A stretch of DNA of 52,490 nt from Gemmatimonadales bacterium UBA2975 (GTDB taxonomy: Bacteria > Gemmatimonadota > Gemmatimonadetes > Longimicrobiales > Gaopeijiaceae): positions 1-52,490 of the forward strand of contig DEAT01000036.1 in the NCBI GenBank assembly GCA_002348265.1. Direction: 5' to 3'. Every line of letters starts with the position of its first letter. The stretch's first letter is position 1. The notes under the pieces were generated by a model that worked only from the letters and a program-made list of their open reading frames with translations, did not search any database and was not told where the DNA came from. Position numbers and translations under genes: made by a program. Below are positions 43,101 through 52,471 of this stretch, in pieces.

Positions 43101-46100
43101 TTACGTTCTGGGCCGTGCCTCGTCCTCTGACAGAATTTTGTCAAGCGTCGCGACTAATCTCTCTGAGTCATTTTGATTGAATGTCATTGGAGGTTTGATC
43201 TTGATGACGTTGTGATCTGGCCCATCTGTGCTCAGCAGAATCCCGAGTTCTGCTCCCCGATTGGCGATATATCGTGCAGCTTGAGCGCTCGGCGTTCGGG
43301 TATTTCGATCTTCGACGAATTCGATCCCAAGGAATAGTCCGCGTCCGCGCACATCTCCTATACTTTCATGCCGCATTGCGAGAGAGGCTAGGTTGGCCTT
43401 CAACGTCCCACCCACCACCGCCGCGTGCTCCTGAAGGCTTTCACTCTCTATGATGTCGAGGACGGCAAGCCCGATCGCTGCAGAGACGGGATTGCCACCG
43501 AAGGTGCTGAAGAACTCCATGCTATTCGCGAATGACTCAGCGACTTCGGGTGTGGTGACCACTGCTCCGATGGGGTGCCCGTTTCCGATGGGCTTGCCTA
43601 GGGTGACGATGTCGGGAACCACATTTCCTGTCTGGAAGCCCCACATGTGGCTGCCGACCCGACCGAACCCGATTTGAACCTCGTCCGCAATACAGATGGC
43701 CCCTCTCGAACGAGCGATTCTATATGCCTCTTCTAGGTATCCGGCTGGCGGTTCAATTTGTCCGCCACAAGACAGAATGCTTTCAGCTATGAAAGCAGCG
43801 GGCTCGTGCCCGGTGGAGCTAAGAGATCCGAATGCCTCCCCTACATGCATGGCATAGCGGACGGCACGGTCCACTATGTCCCGCCCGTACAAACCTCTAT
43901 AGTCGTCGGGAACAGGAACTATCCTTACCCAACTCGGCGCTCCGTCTCCGCCCTCTCCGGCATGCTTGTAGTGACTAACGTCTATAAGGCTTTGTGAATG
44001 TCCATGGTAACCATTTTCGATGGCGACTACGCCCTGTCCCTTTGTGTGAGCTCTAGCCATACGCAGCGCTAGGTCGTTCGCCTCCGACCCTGAGTTTACG
44101 AAGAAGCAGACTGAAAGTGGATCTGGAAACAGTTCCGTTAGGCGCTCCCCATAGTGAAGCACGTTCTCGTGCAGGTAACGCGTATTCGTGTTGAGAACAC
44201 TCATCTGGAGTTGTCCGGCTTCTACTACAGAGCGCCTTTCGTGACCCACGTGTGCAACGTTGTTTACGCAGTCCAGATATGAACGACCTACAACATCTAT
44301 CAAGTAGGTGCCAGAACCTCGAACGATGTGAAGAGGCGTATCATATGCTACACTGAGATTTCGGCCGAGTAGTTCAACTCGACGCTTGTATATGTCTCCG
44401 GGCGGAATAAATGTGGTCTGACCAGGGAGCTGAAGTATCAGGTTGGGGTCTGGAGAGAAAGATGCCCAGACTGTTTCCTCGCGTGGGAGAGCTACCCCGG
44501 GGAATTGTCCTTCGAAGTCTAGGAGGTCCGTAATGAGCTGAAAGTGTAAGTGCGGGGGCCATCCTCCGTTTTCCTCGGCAGAGCCGATCCGGGCGAACAA
44601 CTCGCCCGCTGCTACTTCGTTCCCCGTTTTGAGGTTTTCGACGGTAGATAACTCTAGATGCCCGTAAAGTGTCCAGAAGGCTCCCGCCGGACCTTCATGC
44701 TCAAGTATCACCGTCGGCCCGTAATCTAGGTTCTGCGCGTTGTTAACAACGGATCGTATCCGTCCTGCTAGAGGTGCGTATACCTCTCCTCCAGCCTGAC
44801 AAAAGATGTCTATCCCAGTATGAACTGTTCGACTTTCACGTGGGTCACCGGATCGACCCTTGAATATGTCCTCTAGGTAGAGTGTGCGAGGCTCTAAATA
44901 ACGCCCAATTCCTAGGCTGGCGTTCCTGTCTTCCATGTGCCTGAAGACCCGACGTGTGAAATCCTCCGTGTCTTCGGTGTCCCTTCCCCTAAGCAGCGGA
45001 CTAGAGACGCTTAGATCAAGGATCGAGATTTTCTCTTCTGTCCCTGGTATTGCCATCACTGGTGAGAAGGTTTGCTTCTTGAGCCAGTCGACGAGAACAG
45101 GAGTCTTGGGTGAGGCCGGCAGCCCAGCGGCTTCTCGCACGATTCCCTCAGCTAGTCGAACAGGAACTTCGCCGAGTGTTTGAATCATAGCCCAAGCAGG
45201 CCGTTCCGAGATCAGTGCATACTCATCTGTCTCACCAGCTTGGTGTCGCCTCCAAGCCGAAATGCTCACACTCGCACCGAGGCGCGCCTTTGCGAGAGTG
45301 AAGACCACATTTGCCTCCTCTTCACTCAAGGGCGTCCGATCATGAAACCCACGAACTATCGATCCTATAGACATGAGTGGGTCATCTGTACCTAGGATGG
45401 CGTAAGCGATTGCTACGCCGAGATCAAAGACCCGTGGTGCGGAGTGGGCGTCACCGAGGTCGATGATACCGCTAATGCGCCTGGGACCTTCCCCGGGGTG
45501 GCTTACGAGGACGTTGTAGTCGTTCAGGTCACCGTGAATTACTTGTGAGCCTAGTCCTAGGAAATCGGGTTCTCTTCTTAACCAATCTTGGTGGACTGCC
45601 TGAATCAGTTCGAGTTGCTCGCCCTGAAAGAGGTCAAGGCATCGTTCCATGACCAGTCCAGAGCGACCAAGTGCCCACTCGAAGTCAATTCGTGCAGGCG
45701 GATGATCGGGATAGGCGCCCAGGGCACTATCAAGGTCGGCGATTCGACTTCCCAGATTGTAAAGTAGGGAGAGGGATCGTGGCCGAACCTCAGCAAACAG
45801 GCCCCCTTCCAAATATTCGACTAGTCGAATTCGGTGGACCTCCCCGTCCTCGGCGGTGTGCTTAACGACCCAATCCCCATCCGCTGACGGGATCACATCA
45901 GCTGTGAAGCCGTCCGTTGTTCGAGCCATGTGTCGCATGAGGTCTGCTTCGATTTCCAGGATCTCATCGGTCTCATCCGGGGTGGACACTTTCGCGACCC
46001 TGCGTTCACCGTTTGTTCCTGTGAAAAGGAAGTTCAGGTCACGTTCTCCTGGCAACGGCGACAGAGTACCCTCTATTCCGTAGTGCTCACGGAGAGCAGC

Positions 46101-46148
46101 GAGGACCGCGTCGGGCCCGAGGCTGGGACGCCTGAGGATGTTGATCAT
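43101..46148 (-). CDS. three-domain fusion: APH-type kinase, M23 peptidase, class-III PLP enzyme
   Basis: Encodes 1015 residues from ATG 46148. Domain 1 (about 30-350) is an aminoglycoside/hydroxylysine-type kinase with HGDLNDYNV (H205, D207, N212) and IIDLGD (D230). Domain 2 (about 420-560) is an M23 LytM-like peptidase with zinc ligands H443 and D447 (HTGID) and HLH (533-535). Domain 3 (about 590-1010) is a class-III PLP enzyme with D822 (ADEVQIGFGR) and lysine K852 (LGKPIGNGH). The ends resemble hydroxylysine kinase and AGXT2L2-like phospho-lyase. The middle peptidase keeps its metal ligands although no signal peptide is present. The substrate is probably an amino alcohol such as hydroxylysine or ethanolamine. 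Confidence 0.88.
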   Translation of the reverse strand: MINILRRPSLGPDAVLAALREHYGIEGTLSPLPGERDLNFLFTGTNGERRVAKVSTPDETDEILEIEADLMRHMARTTDGFTADVIPSADGDWVVKHTAEDGEVHRIRLVEYLEGGLFAEVRPRSLSLLYNLGSRIADLDSALGAYPDHPPARIDFEWALGRSGLVMERCLDLFQGEQLELIQAVHQDWLRREPDFLGLGSQVIHGDLNDYNVLVSHPGEGPRRISGIIDLGDAHSAPRVFDLGVAIAYAILGTDDPLMSIGSIVRGFHDRTPLSEEEANVVFTLAKARLGASVSISAWRRHQAGETDEYALISERPAWAMIQTLGEVPVRLAEGIVREAAGLPASPKTPVLVDWLKKQTFSPVMAIPGTEEKISILDLSVSSPLLRGRDTEDTEDFTRRVFRHMEDRNASLGIGRYLEPRTLYLEDIFKGRSGDPRESRTVHTGIDIFCQAGGEVYAPLAGRIRSVVNNAQNLDYGPTVILEHEGPAGAFWTLYGHLELSTVENLKTGNEVAAGELFARIGSAEENGGWPPHLHFQLITDLLDFEGQFPGVALPREETVWASFSPDPNLILQLPGQTTFIPPGDIYKRRVELLGRNLSVAYDTPLHIVRGSGTYLIDVVGRSYLDCVNNVAHVGHERRSVVEAGQLQMSVLNTNTRYLHENVLHYGERLTELFPDPLSVCFFVNSGSEANDLALRMARAHTKGQGVVAIENGYHGHSQSLIDVSHYKHAGEGGDGAPSWVRIVPVPDDYRGLYGRDIVDRAVRYAMHVGEAFGSLSSTGHEPAAFIAESILSCGGQIEPPAGYLEEAYRIARSRGAICIADEVQIGFGRVGSHMWGFQTGNVVPDIVTLGKPIGNGHPIGAVVTTPEVAESFANSMEFFSTFGGNPVSAAIGLAVLDIIESESLQEHAAVVGGTLKANLASLAMRHESIGDVRGRGLFLGIEFVEDRNTRTPSAQAARYIANRGAELGILLSTDGPDHNVIKIKPPMTFNQNDSERLVATLDKILSEDEARPRT

Positions 46149-46283
46149 GCGGTGATCGGTGATAGACCGTAGTTGAGTCCAGCATAGCGGGCCAGACAAA
46201 GAAAGATCGGTCTATTCTGCATAAACGGGAGGGGCGGCGTCATTCGTCAGGACATAACGGGAAATTGATCACCTTTGCCGCGA

Positions 46284-47966
46284 TCAGTCACGCATCAGCT
46301 TCCGGTATTTGAGTCGCCGGGGTTGTATTGCATCGTCGCCTAGTCTCCTCTTCCGGTCTTCTTCGTATTCTTGGTAGTTACCCTCGAACCAGACCACCTG
46401 AGAGTCGCCTTCAAAGGCTAGAATGTGGGTGCATATCCGATCGAGGAACCAACGATCATGTGATATTACAGCAACGCAACCCGCGTAATCGAGAATGGCA
46501 TTTTCTAGGGCGCGGAGTGTGTCTACATCAAGGTCATTGGTGGGTTCATCAAGTAGCATAACGTTGCCCCCTGATTTCAGCAGTTTTGCTAGGTGAAGAC
46601 GATTCCTCTCTCCGCCAGAGAGTACACTGACCTTTTTTTGTTGATCAGCGCCACGAAAGTTGAACCAGGACAGATAGGCCCTTGGGTTTACGTCAACACG
46701 TCCAAACTGAAGAATCTCGTTCCCTTCGCTGACCTCTTCGAAGACCGTTTTCTCCCCGTCAAGTTCTTCTCGTGATTGGTCGACATAGGACAACTGCACG
46801 GTCTGGCCTGTTTCTAGGGTGCCATGATCCGGCTTCTCTTCACCCACAATCATTCTAAAGAGCGTAGTTTTTCCGGCACCGTTCCCGCCAATGATCCCGA
46901 CGACTGCTCCGGGTGGGACGTCGAAACTCAGATTCTCCATTAGAAGCTGGTCGCCAAACCCTTTTGTCAACGAGGTCGCCTTGATGACCGTATTGCCTAG
47001 TCTTGGCCCTTTCGGGATCAAGATTTCAGCAGTTTGGATCTGCTTGCGCTCGTCTGCGTTCAGTAACTCCTCGTAAGCGTTGATCCTCGCCTTGCCTTTC
47101 GCCTGACGGGCTCGTGGCGACATTCGTATCCAATCCAATTCACGTTCGAGGGTCTTTTGGCGGGCGGATTCCGACTTCTCTTCCTGACGGAGGCGTTCTT
47201 GCTTCTGCTCGAGCCAGGACGAGTAGTTTCCTTCCCACGGGATGCCCTGACCGCGATCGAGCTCAAGAATCCACTCAGCTACGTTGTCCAGAAAATATCG
47301 GTCGTGGGTGATAGCCACGATTGTACCAGGAAAGTTGTGCAGGTGATGCTCCAGCCAAGCCACAGATTCTGCATCCAAGTGGTTCGTAGGCTCGTCAAGG
47401 AGGAGCATGTCGGGTTGTTCAAGGAGTATCCGGCATAGGGCTACACGGCGGCGTTCGCCGCCTGAAAGAGTGCTGACATCAGCTTCACCTGAAGGAAGGC
47501 GCAGAGCATCCATCGCGATCTCGATTTTCCGGTCTAGTTCCCAAGCGTTTGATGCATCGATGCGGTCTTGAAGTTTTGCTTGCTCCTCAATGAGCGCATT
47601 CATTTTTTCGTCAGTTGTAGCTTCGCCAAATGCCATGCTCACGTCTTCAAAGCGTTGAAGGAGATCCCGGGTGTCTTTGACGGCTAACTCCACGTTGCCC
47701 CGGACGTTCAGGGATGAATCCAAATCAGGTTCCTGCGCTAAGTATCCGACCCGAGTTCCTTTCGCTGCCCACGCCTCACCGAGGAAATCGTTGTCTAGTC
47801 CGGCCATGATCTTGAGTAGTGAGCTTTTTCCGGAACCATTTGATCCGACGACGCCGATCTTGGCACCCGGATAGAATGAAAGATTGATGTTCTTAAGTAT
47901 CTCTCGTTTGGGTGGGACCACCTTCGAGAGTCGGTGCATGTGGTAGATGAACTGCGGACCTGACAT
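46284..47966 (-). CDS. ettA: energy-dependent translational throttle protein (ABC-F)
   Basis: Encodes 560 residues with two ABC domains and no membrane segments. Walker A motifs are GSNGSGKSS and GGNGAGKTT. Signatures are LSGGERRRVALC and LSGGERNRLHLA, with LLDEPTNHLD and LLDEPTNDLD for Walker B. The inter-domain linker with RELDWIRMSPRARQAKGKAR is the P-site tRNA-interacting region. EttA binds the ribosomal E site and gates entry into elongation according to ATP/ADP level. Length and motifs fit the family very well. It is divergent from the AI-2E-family gene. Confidence 0.95.
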   Translation of the reverse strand: MSGPQFIYHMHRLSKVVPPKREILKNINLSFYPGAKIGVVGSNGSGKSSLLKIMAGLDNDFLGEAWAAKGTRVGYLAQEPDLDSSLNVRGNVELAVKDTRDLLQRFEDVSMAFGEATTDEKMNALIEEQAKLQDRIDASNAWELDRKIEIAMDALRLPSGEADVSTLSGGERRRVALCRILLEQPDMLLLDEPTNHLDAESVAWLEHHLHNFPGTIVAITHDRYFLDNVAEWILELDRGQGIPWEGNYSSWLEQKQERLRQEEKSESARQKTLERELDWIRMSPRARQAKGKARINAYEELLNADERKQIQTAEILIPKGPRLGNTVIKATSLTKGFGDQLLMENLSFDVPPGAVVGIIGGNGAGKTTLFRMIVGEEKPDHGTLETGQTVQLSYVDQSREELDGEKTVFEEVSEGNEILQFGRVDVNPRAYLSWFNFRGADQQKKVSVLSGGERNRLHLAKLLKSGGNVMLLDEPTNDLDVDTLRALENAILDYAGCVAVISHDRWFLDRICTHILAFEGDSQVVWFEGNYQEYEEDRKRRLGDDAIQPRRLKYRKLMRD

Positions 47967-48060
47967 CGCGGTACATGGAATGAGTTACAGTTTAAGGCGA
48001 CGGCGGAAAGCTAACTGCTCATGCTTTGGCTGTAAGCGATCCCCAGGCTTATTGCATACG

Positions 48061-48090
48061 TTCACGTGTTCTGTCATGGGTTTCACGTGT
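48061..48090. repeat. direct repeat TTCACGTGT, 21 bp apart
   Basis: TTCACGTGT occurs at 48061-48069 and 48082-48090, both containing the palindrome CACGTG. The 21-bp spacing equals two helical turns, putting both on the same DNA face. They lie in the 255-bp region between divergent ettA and the AI-2E-family gene, so they could be paired regulator sites. Confidence 0.4.
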
Positions 48091-48221
48091 CAATTATCAA
48101 GAGTACGGTGTCCAGCTTAGATTAGGTGCGCCCCTGAAACGAAGATGGCAGCTACTCTTCGGAGTCGATGGGCCTGCTCAAGCGAGCGTGGCAATTATAC
48201 GACCTGGAAAAGGAGGTCTCA

Positions 48222-49313
48222 GTGACTGACGCCGAATCGAGGCCGAGTGACGGAACAGCTTCACGTATAGAGATGGGATTCTTTCTCGGCCTTCTCGTTG
48301 TGCTCAGCCTTCTTTTTGTCTTTGTACTGTCTGGGTTCTTCCAGCCGATCTTCTGGGCAGTCCTAATCGGAGTACTTTTCCAGCCAATGCAGCGTTGGTT
48401 CGAGCAGAGATTAGGTGGGCGAACATCTCTCTCGGCGCTTGTCACAGTGCTTGTCATTTTGGTCACTGTCCTAGTTCCGACTATGCTGGTCGCTGGTGCC
48501 GTCGCGGATCAGGGACTGCAGCTGTACCAGGGTCTGCAGGAGGGAAGAGTCAATCCGAGTGCGATGCTCGAGCGCGTCGAGGAATCACTTCCCGAAGGAG
48601 CGCTAGCACTTCTAGAGCGAGCAGGGATTGTTCCCGAAACGATTCAGGATCGGATATCTCAGGCTGCCATGGAGGCCGCAGGATTTATAGCGACCCTAGC
48701 AGTCAGCGTGGGGCAAAACGTTGGTCGCTTCGCGGCCATGTTTTTCGTCATGCTGTATCTGCTCTTCTTTACTCTTCGTGACGGGGGTGAGCTGCTACAC
48801 CAGGCGAAGTGGGCTCTTCCGCTGGGTGATGAGCGTGAACGGGCTCTTTTTGGGAAGTTTGCAGAGGTCGGCCGAGCCACGATCAAGGGCACCTTGGTGG
48901 TCGGTGGGGTTCAGGGGATTCTGGGAGGGATAATCTTCGCGATCCTTGGACTCCAGGGAGCAGTTTTTTGGGGTGTCGTCATGATTTTTCTGTCCATGTT
49001 GCCCGCGGTCGGCGCGACACTCATCTGGCTACCTGCAGCGCTCTTTTTGTTGGTTGGAGGAGCTGTGGTGAAGGGCGTTATTCTTTTGCTCTATGGCGTC
49101 TTCGTCATCGGTCTCGCGGATAATATTCTGCGGCCACTTTTGGTAGGTCGAGATACTAAGATGCCGGACTGGCTGATCCTGGTCTCAACCCTAGGTGGCC
49201 TGACCACGTTTGGGATATCGGGTTTCGTTGTAGGACCTATTGTCGCTGCCATGTTTTTGACCATTTGGACGATGTTTGGAGAGGCTCAAGAAGAAGACCT
49301 AGAGGGCCCTTAG
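48222..49313 (+). CDS. AI-2E/PerM-family membrane transporter
   Basis: Encodes 363 residues from GTG 48222. GTG is preferred over in-frame ATG 48168 because AGGAGG (48211-48216) lies 5 nt upstream. About eight membrane helices are visible in the family's pattern: two N-terminal, one after a hydrophilic stretch (about 85-160), and a C-terminal cluster including GVVMIFLSMLPAVGATLIWLP and DNILRPLLVGR. The family was named for AI-2 export, but many members have other or unknown substrates such as Na+. There is no associated quorum-sensing gene here. Confidence 0.85.
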   Translation: MTDAESRPSDGTASRIEMGFFLGLLVVLSLLFVFVLSGFFQPIFWAVLIGVLFQPMQRWFEQRLGGRTSLSALVTVLVILVTVLVPTMLVAGAVADQGLQLYQGLQEGRVNPSAMLERVEESLPEGALALLERAGIVPETIQDRISQAAMEAAGFIATLAVSVGQNVGRFAAMFFVMLYLLFFTLRDGGELLHQAKWALPLGDERERALFGKFAEVGRATIKGTLVVGGVQGILGGIIFAILGLQGAVFWGVVMIFLSMLPAVGATLIWLPAALFLLVGGAVVKGVILLLYGVFVIGLADNILRPLLVGRDTKMPDWLILVSTLGGLTTFGISGFVVGPIVAAMFLTIWTMFGEAQEEDLEGP

Positions 49314-49368
49314 ACCCCTCGGACCACCTCTAGTGGAGGTCATTAGCAGGGATGAGTTGCCACCGACT

Positions 49369-49385
49369 GATTGGGATTCCCAATC
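49369..49385. repeat. 17-bp inverted repeat between convergent genes
   Basis: GATTGGGA (49369-49376) and TCCCAATC (49378-49385) are exact reverse complements around one base. It sits in the 156-bp gap between the ends of the AI-2E-family gene and the S9 peptidase gene. It may be a protein site or a small hairpin. There is no U-tract. Confidence 0.3.
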
Positions 49386-49469
49386 GAGCTCCCCGATCAA
49401 TTCTGTTTTGAGTGATAGGACTCGGGAGGGATAAGCGTTCTGGGGGGATCTAAGCTCGGTAGAGGGTGA

Positions 49470-52241
49470 TTATCCAACGAGACGAGGTCTAAAAAACTGC
49501 GGAGCGTAATCGCGCAGGTGCCTCTCTTTCTCAAGCTGAGAAACACCGTCGGTCATCCATCCGGGTGCGGGTTGCCCTAGCAAGTGATGGCCGAAGAAAT
49601 CTTGGAGTCGGTATTGAAAATCGATCCGGTTTTGGAGTTTTCTTAGCCCGTGGCCTTCATCCGGGTATGAGAGCCATATGACCGGTTTCTCCAAAAAGCG
49701 GAGTGCATTATACCACTCTAGACCCTGCTCCCAGTTCACAGTAGGGTCGGATTCCCCGTGTAGGTACAACACGGGTGTGTCCATAGTCTCCACACCCGAG
49801 ATGGGTGATTCACGCCAATACAGATCGAAGTCGTCGTAGGGGTTAGTCGCATATCGGCCCTGTCCGTATATGTCGTACCCGTGGTTGTTCTGTCCGCTGC
49901 CTACAAAAAGTTGATTGAATTCGCTGACGAGGTTGATTGGTGCAGCTCCGTGTGCGATTGCCGCGAACATGTTGGAGCGTGTGGCTATGTAGGCGCTGCC
50001 GCCTCCGGAGTATGAGTGTCCGCTTAGGCCTACCGCGTCGGGGTCGGCGTATCCCATATCGATAACTTTCTGTGTTGCGGCTTCAACTGCTTCCAGCATG
50101 TCTGAGTGCGAACTCCCGATCCGAAAGTGCACATCTGGCTGCATCAACAGATAGCCGTTGCTGACTAGGCCTGCGAAGTTTGGTTGGTGCCTGTATATCG
50201 GAGTTGGGTAAAGATGTAGATCCTGTGAGTATTTTTCGTAAAAGCGCACAACCATTGGGAGTCGTTCACCCTCAGCGAAAGTTTCGGGAATCGCTAGTGT
50301 GCCTTGAAGTGGGGTGCCGTCGGACAGGGTGTAGTCGAAGAGGATTCGGCTCCCCCAAAGGAATTGGGCCTGCTGAGGGTTCGCCTTCGAAAGACGTTGA
50401 CGCTCGGAGAAGTTCCCGTTGCTGACCCATAGGTCCGGAAAGTCCTGCCAAGTTTGGACCGTGAAGAGGTAGCGGTCAGAATTCTTGGCCTTCAATGGAT
50501 ATGAAAATCGGCGGGCTTCCCATGTGAGGTCTTCGAGATCTCTTCCGTCTAGCCAGAAAAATCCCTCATCCTTGCTCCATTCTCCGTAGGCTTTTAGCAG
50601 CATAGGCTGGTCGAGGTTGATTGTTTCTTCTTCGGTGTCTGCCTGGACGGTCCGCAGGCGGATTTCCCTTTCGGTGCCGAAGTTTCCTGTAAGGTTTACC
50701 GCCGGATCGGCGTCGTACGACTGATACCAAACGTCGTATCTATCGTAGAGCACAATTCCGCTGGAATCCGATGTGAAGCCTGCTACCCCGTGTGGTGGCT
50801 TCTCTCCGAAGCGATCGAATTGTTTGTCAGTAAAATCGATTGGAGCGCTCGCTGTTAGGTTCGAGTGAGCGTCATCTTCTATGCTGTAGTCCCAGACGTT
50901 GCCGTCTTTCCAGTACAAGAAGTGTTTACTATCAGGCGAAAGACCGAGGGTGCGCAGATGCTTGGTCAGGATAGGCGTGCGATCACCCGTAGCTGTGTTG
51001 ATACGGTAGTAGTCAGCATAGTTGGGTCTCCAGTCCGAAACGTAGGAGCGGTCATCCTTTCCTATGCCCCACTGTCCGTTTCTTGTGATCTGGACTTCAT
51101 GCATCTGCTCGTCTGCGAGGTGAACCAGGGTTCTTTCTTGAAGGTGGATTGCGGCTAAGTACGTCCGACTTTGATCCTGAGACAATTGGCTTTGTTGTTG
51201 AGACTGTATTCGGGCGTCTTCCCAGTGCCAGATGTTCACATCTGCGAGAGGCAATCCTCCTTCACCCCAGTCCTCGAGTTCCGTCTCCTGAGCTTTTGTC
51301 GCGACGAAGACTGTGGAGGCGTCTTCGTTGAAGTTCAGATCTCCGTTTTCGCTGAGGACCCATCCTTCTCGCAGTCCGTCCACGGTAGGCCCAAATTCGT
51401 GTATTCGGGCAAGGCTGTCGCCAATGTCAGAGAAGACCAGCAGTGAGTTCTCTCGTTCTGTTGATCCTTTCGGGACTTCACCACGGAGAACGGCAATGGA
51501 TGTTCCATCGCTCGACCAGACTAGGTTCGAGTAGCGTGCTTTGCTGTTGTCGAGCCCGCGACGCGCTCCATTAGAAAGGTTTATTAGATACAGGCCATTC
51601 CCGTCTCCCCCGTCTGCGTCGACAGTGTAGGCGAGGTGGGTCCCTGTCTTATTTATTGCGAGCTGCAATACGCTTCCGATCAGCTCTTCGTACCCCTCTG
51701 AAAGGTTCCGGAGAATCAGTCCAGTTCCGTCGAAGGCTACTTCGTCCTGTGTCTGTGTCTTTTCCACCCAGAAATGGCTCGACGTAGCCGAGAATCCAAA
51801 GTCGTATGCATCCTCCCAAACCCAGGATGTTCCAGATTCTAGGTGTGTCAGTCCCGCCTGATAGGAAACATCGTCACCATTTCGCTCCATCTCCTCCATT
51901 TCTTGGAATGGAGGAGAAAGCGTGTACCCGACCCACATGCCGTCTGAAGAGAGGATCGCATCGGAGGCTCGCGCGATTTCATGTCGGACACCGTTATCGA
52001 CGTTCGCTACAACTAGCGTATCGTCCATTCTGACCTTCGTATACGACCACGCGACCCAGCGTCCGTCATCGGAAATCTGTTCGCCGTCGATCTGGCGCCA
52101 GATGTGATAGTCGGCGATCTCTAGAGGGCGTTTTTCACTGGACTGAGCTTCAACGTGAGCGGTGGCTACTCCTATGGTGAGAGGTAAAGCAGCCACGACA
52201 GTGAGGAGACGAAATCTTAAAAGAAGGACGCGAGTCATCAT
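49470..52241 (-). CDS. secreted S9-family prolyl-oligopeptidase-like peptidase
   Basis: Encodes about 923 residues from ATG 52241; a TTG one codon upstream or ATG 52238 are alternatives. A signal peptide (about 8-34) precedes a beta-propeller-like N-terminal region. The C-terminal alpha/beta-hydrolase domain has nucleophile S743 in GHSYSGGG, acid D832 in HGESDPTVNW and histidine H864 in DEGHGLRK. The nucleophile elbow has serine where glycine is usual (GHSYGG). The family removes short peptides from unfolded or dietary proteins. AAAGAGAGA precedes the start. It likely works in the periplasm or outside the cell, and probably has its own promoter. Confidence 0.92.
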   Translation of the reverse strand: MMTRVLLLRFRLLTVVAALPLTIGVATAHVEAQSSEKRPLEIADYHIWRQIDGEQISDDGRWVAWSYTKVRMDDTLVVANVDNGVRHEIARASDAILSSDGMWVGYTLSPPFQEMEEMERNGDDVSYQAGLTHLESGTSWVWEDAYDFGFSATSSHFWVEKTQTQDEVAFDGTGLILRNLSEGYEELIGSVLQLAINKTGTHLAYTVDADGGDGNGLYLINLSNGARRGLDNSKARYSNLVWSSDGTSIAVLRGEVPKGSTERENSLLVFSDIGDSLARIHEFGPTVDGLREGWVLSENGDLNFNEDASTVFVATKAQETELEDWGEGGLPLADVNIWHWEDARIQSQQQSQLSQDQSRTYLAAIHLQERTLVHLADEQMHEVQITRNGQWGIGKDDRSYVSDWRPNYADYYRINTATGDRTPILTKHLRTLGLSPDSKHFLYWKDGNVWDYSIEDDAHSNLTASAPIDFTDKQFDRFGEKPPHGVAGFTSDSSGIVLYDRYDVWYQSYDADPAVNLTGNFGTEREIRLRTVQADTEEETINLDQPMLLKAYGEWSKDEGFFWLDGRDLEDLTWEARRFSYPLKAKNSDRYLFTVQTWQDFPDLWVSNGNFSERQRLSKANPQQAQFLWGSRILFDYTLSDGTPLQGTLAIPETFAEGERLPMVVRFYEKYSQDLHLYPTPIYRHQPNFAGLVSNGYLLMQPDVHFRIGSSHSDMLEAVEAATQKVIDMGYADPDAVGLSGHSYSGGGSAYIATRSNMFAAIAHGAAPINLVSEFNQLFVGSGQNNHGYDIYGQGRYATNPYDDFDLYWRESPISGVETMDTPVLYLHGESDPTVNWEQGLEWYNALRFLEKPVIWLSYPDEGHGLRKLQNRIDFQYRLQDFFGHHLLGQPAPGWMTDGVSQLEKERHLRDYAPQFFRPRLVG

Positions 52242-52471
52242 CAATCTCTCTTTGAAAGTGCGAGAGGGAACTTAACGACCGTTCCCGTTCGTGCGTCAGA
52301 GTGGGTTGATGGCGTCATGTCCGTCCTCCTAGCTCTGAGTTGAAAAAATAGAATGCCTTGAGAGGATGGACATGGTGCCGTCAACGTCTTTGCGTCTCAC
52401 TTTCAGGTTAGTGCGGGGTGGGAAAGCCTAGTAATTATTGTTCGACGCAATGTCTTTCAAAGGAGGAAGAG

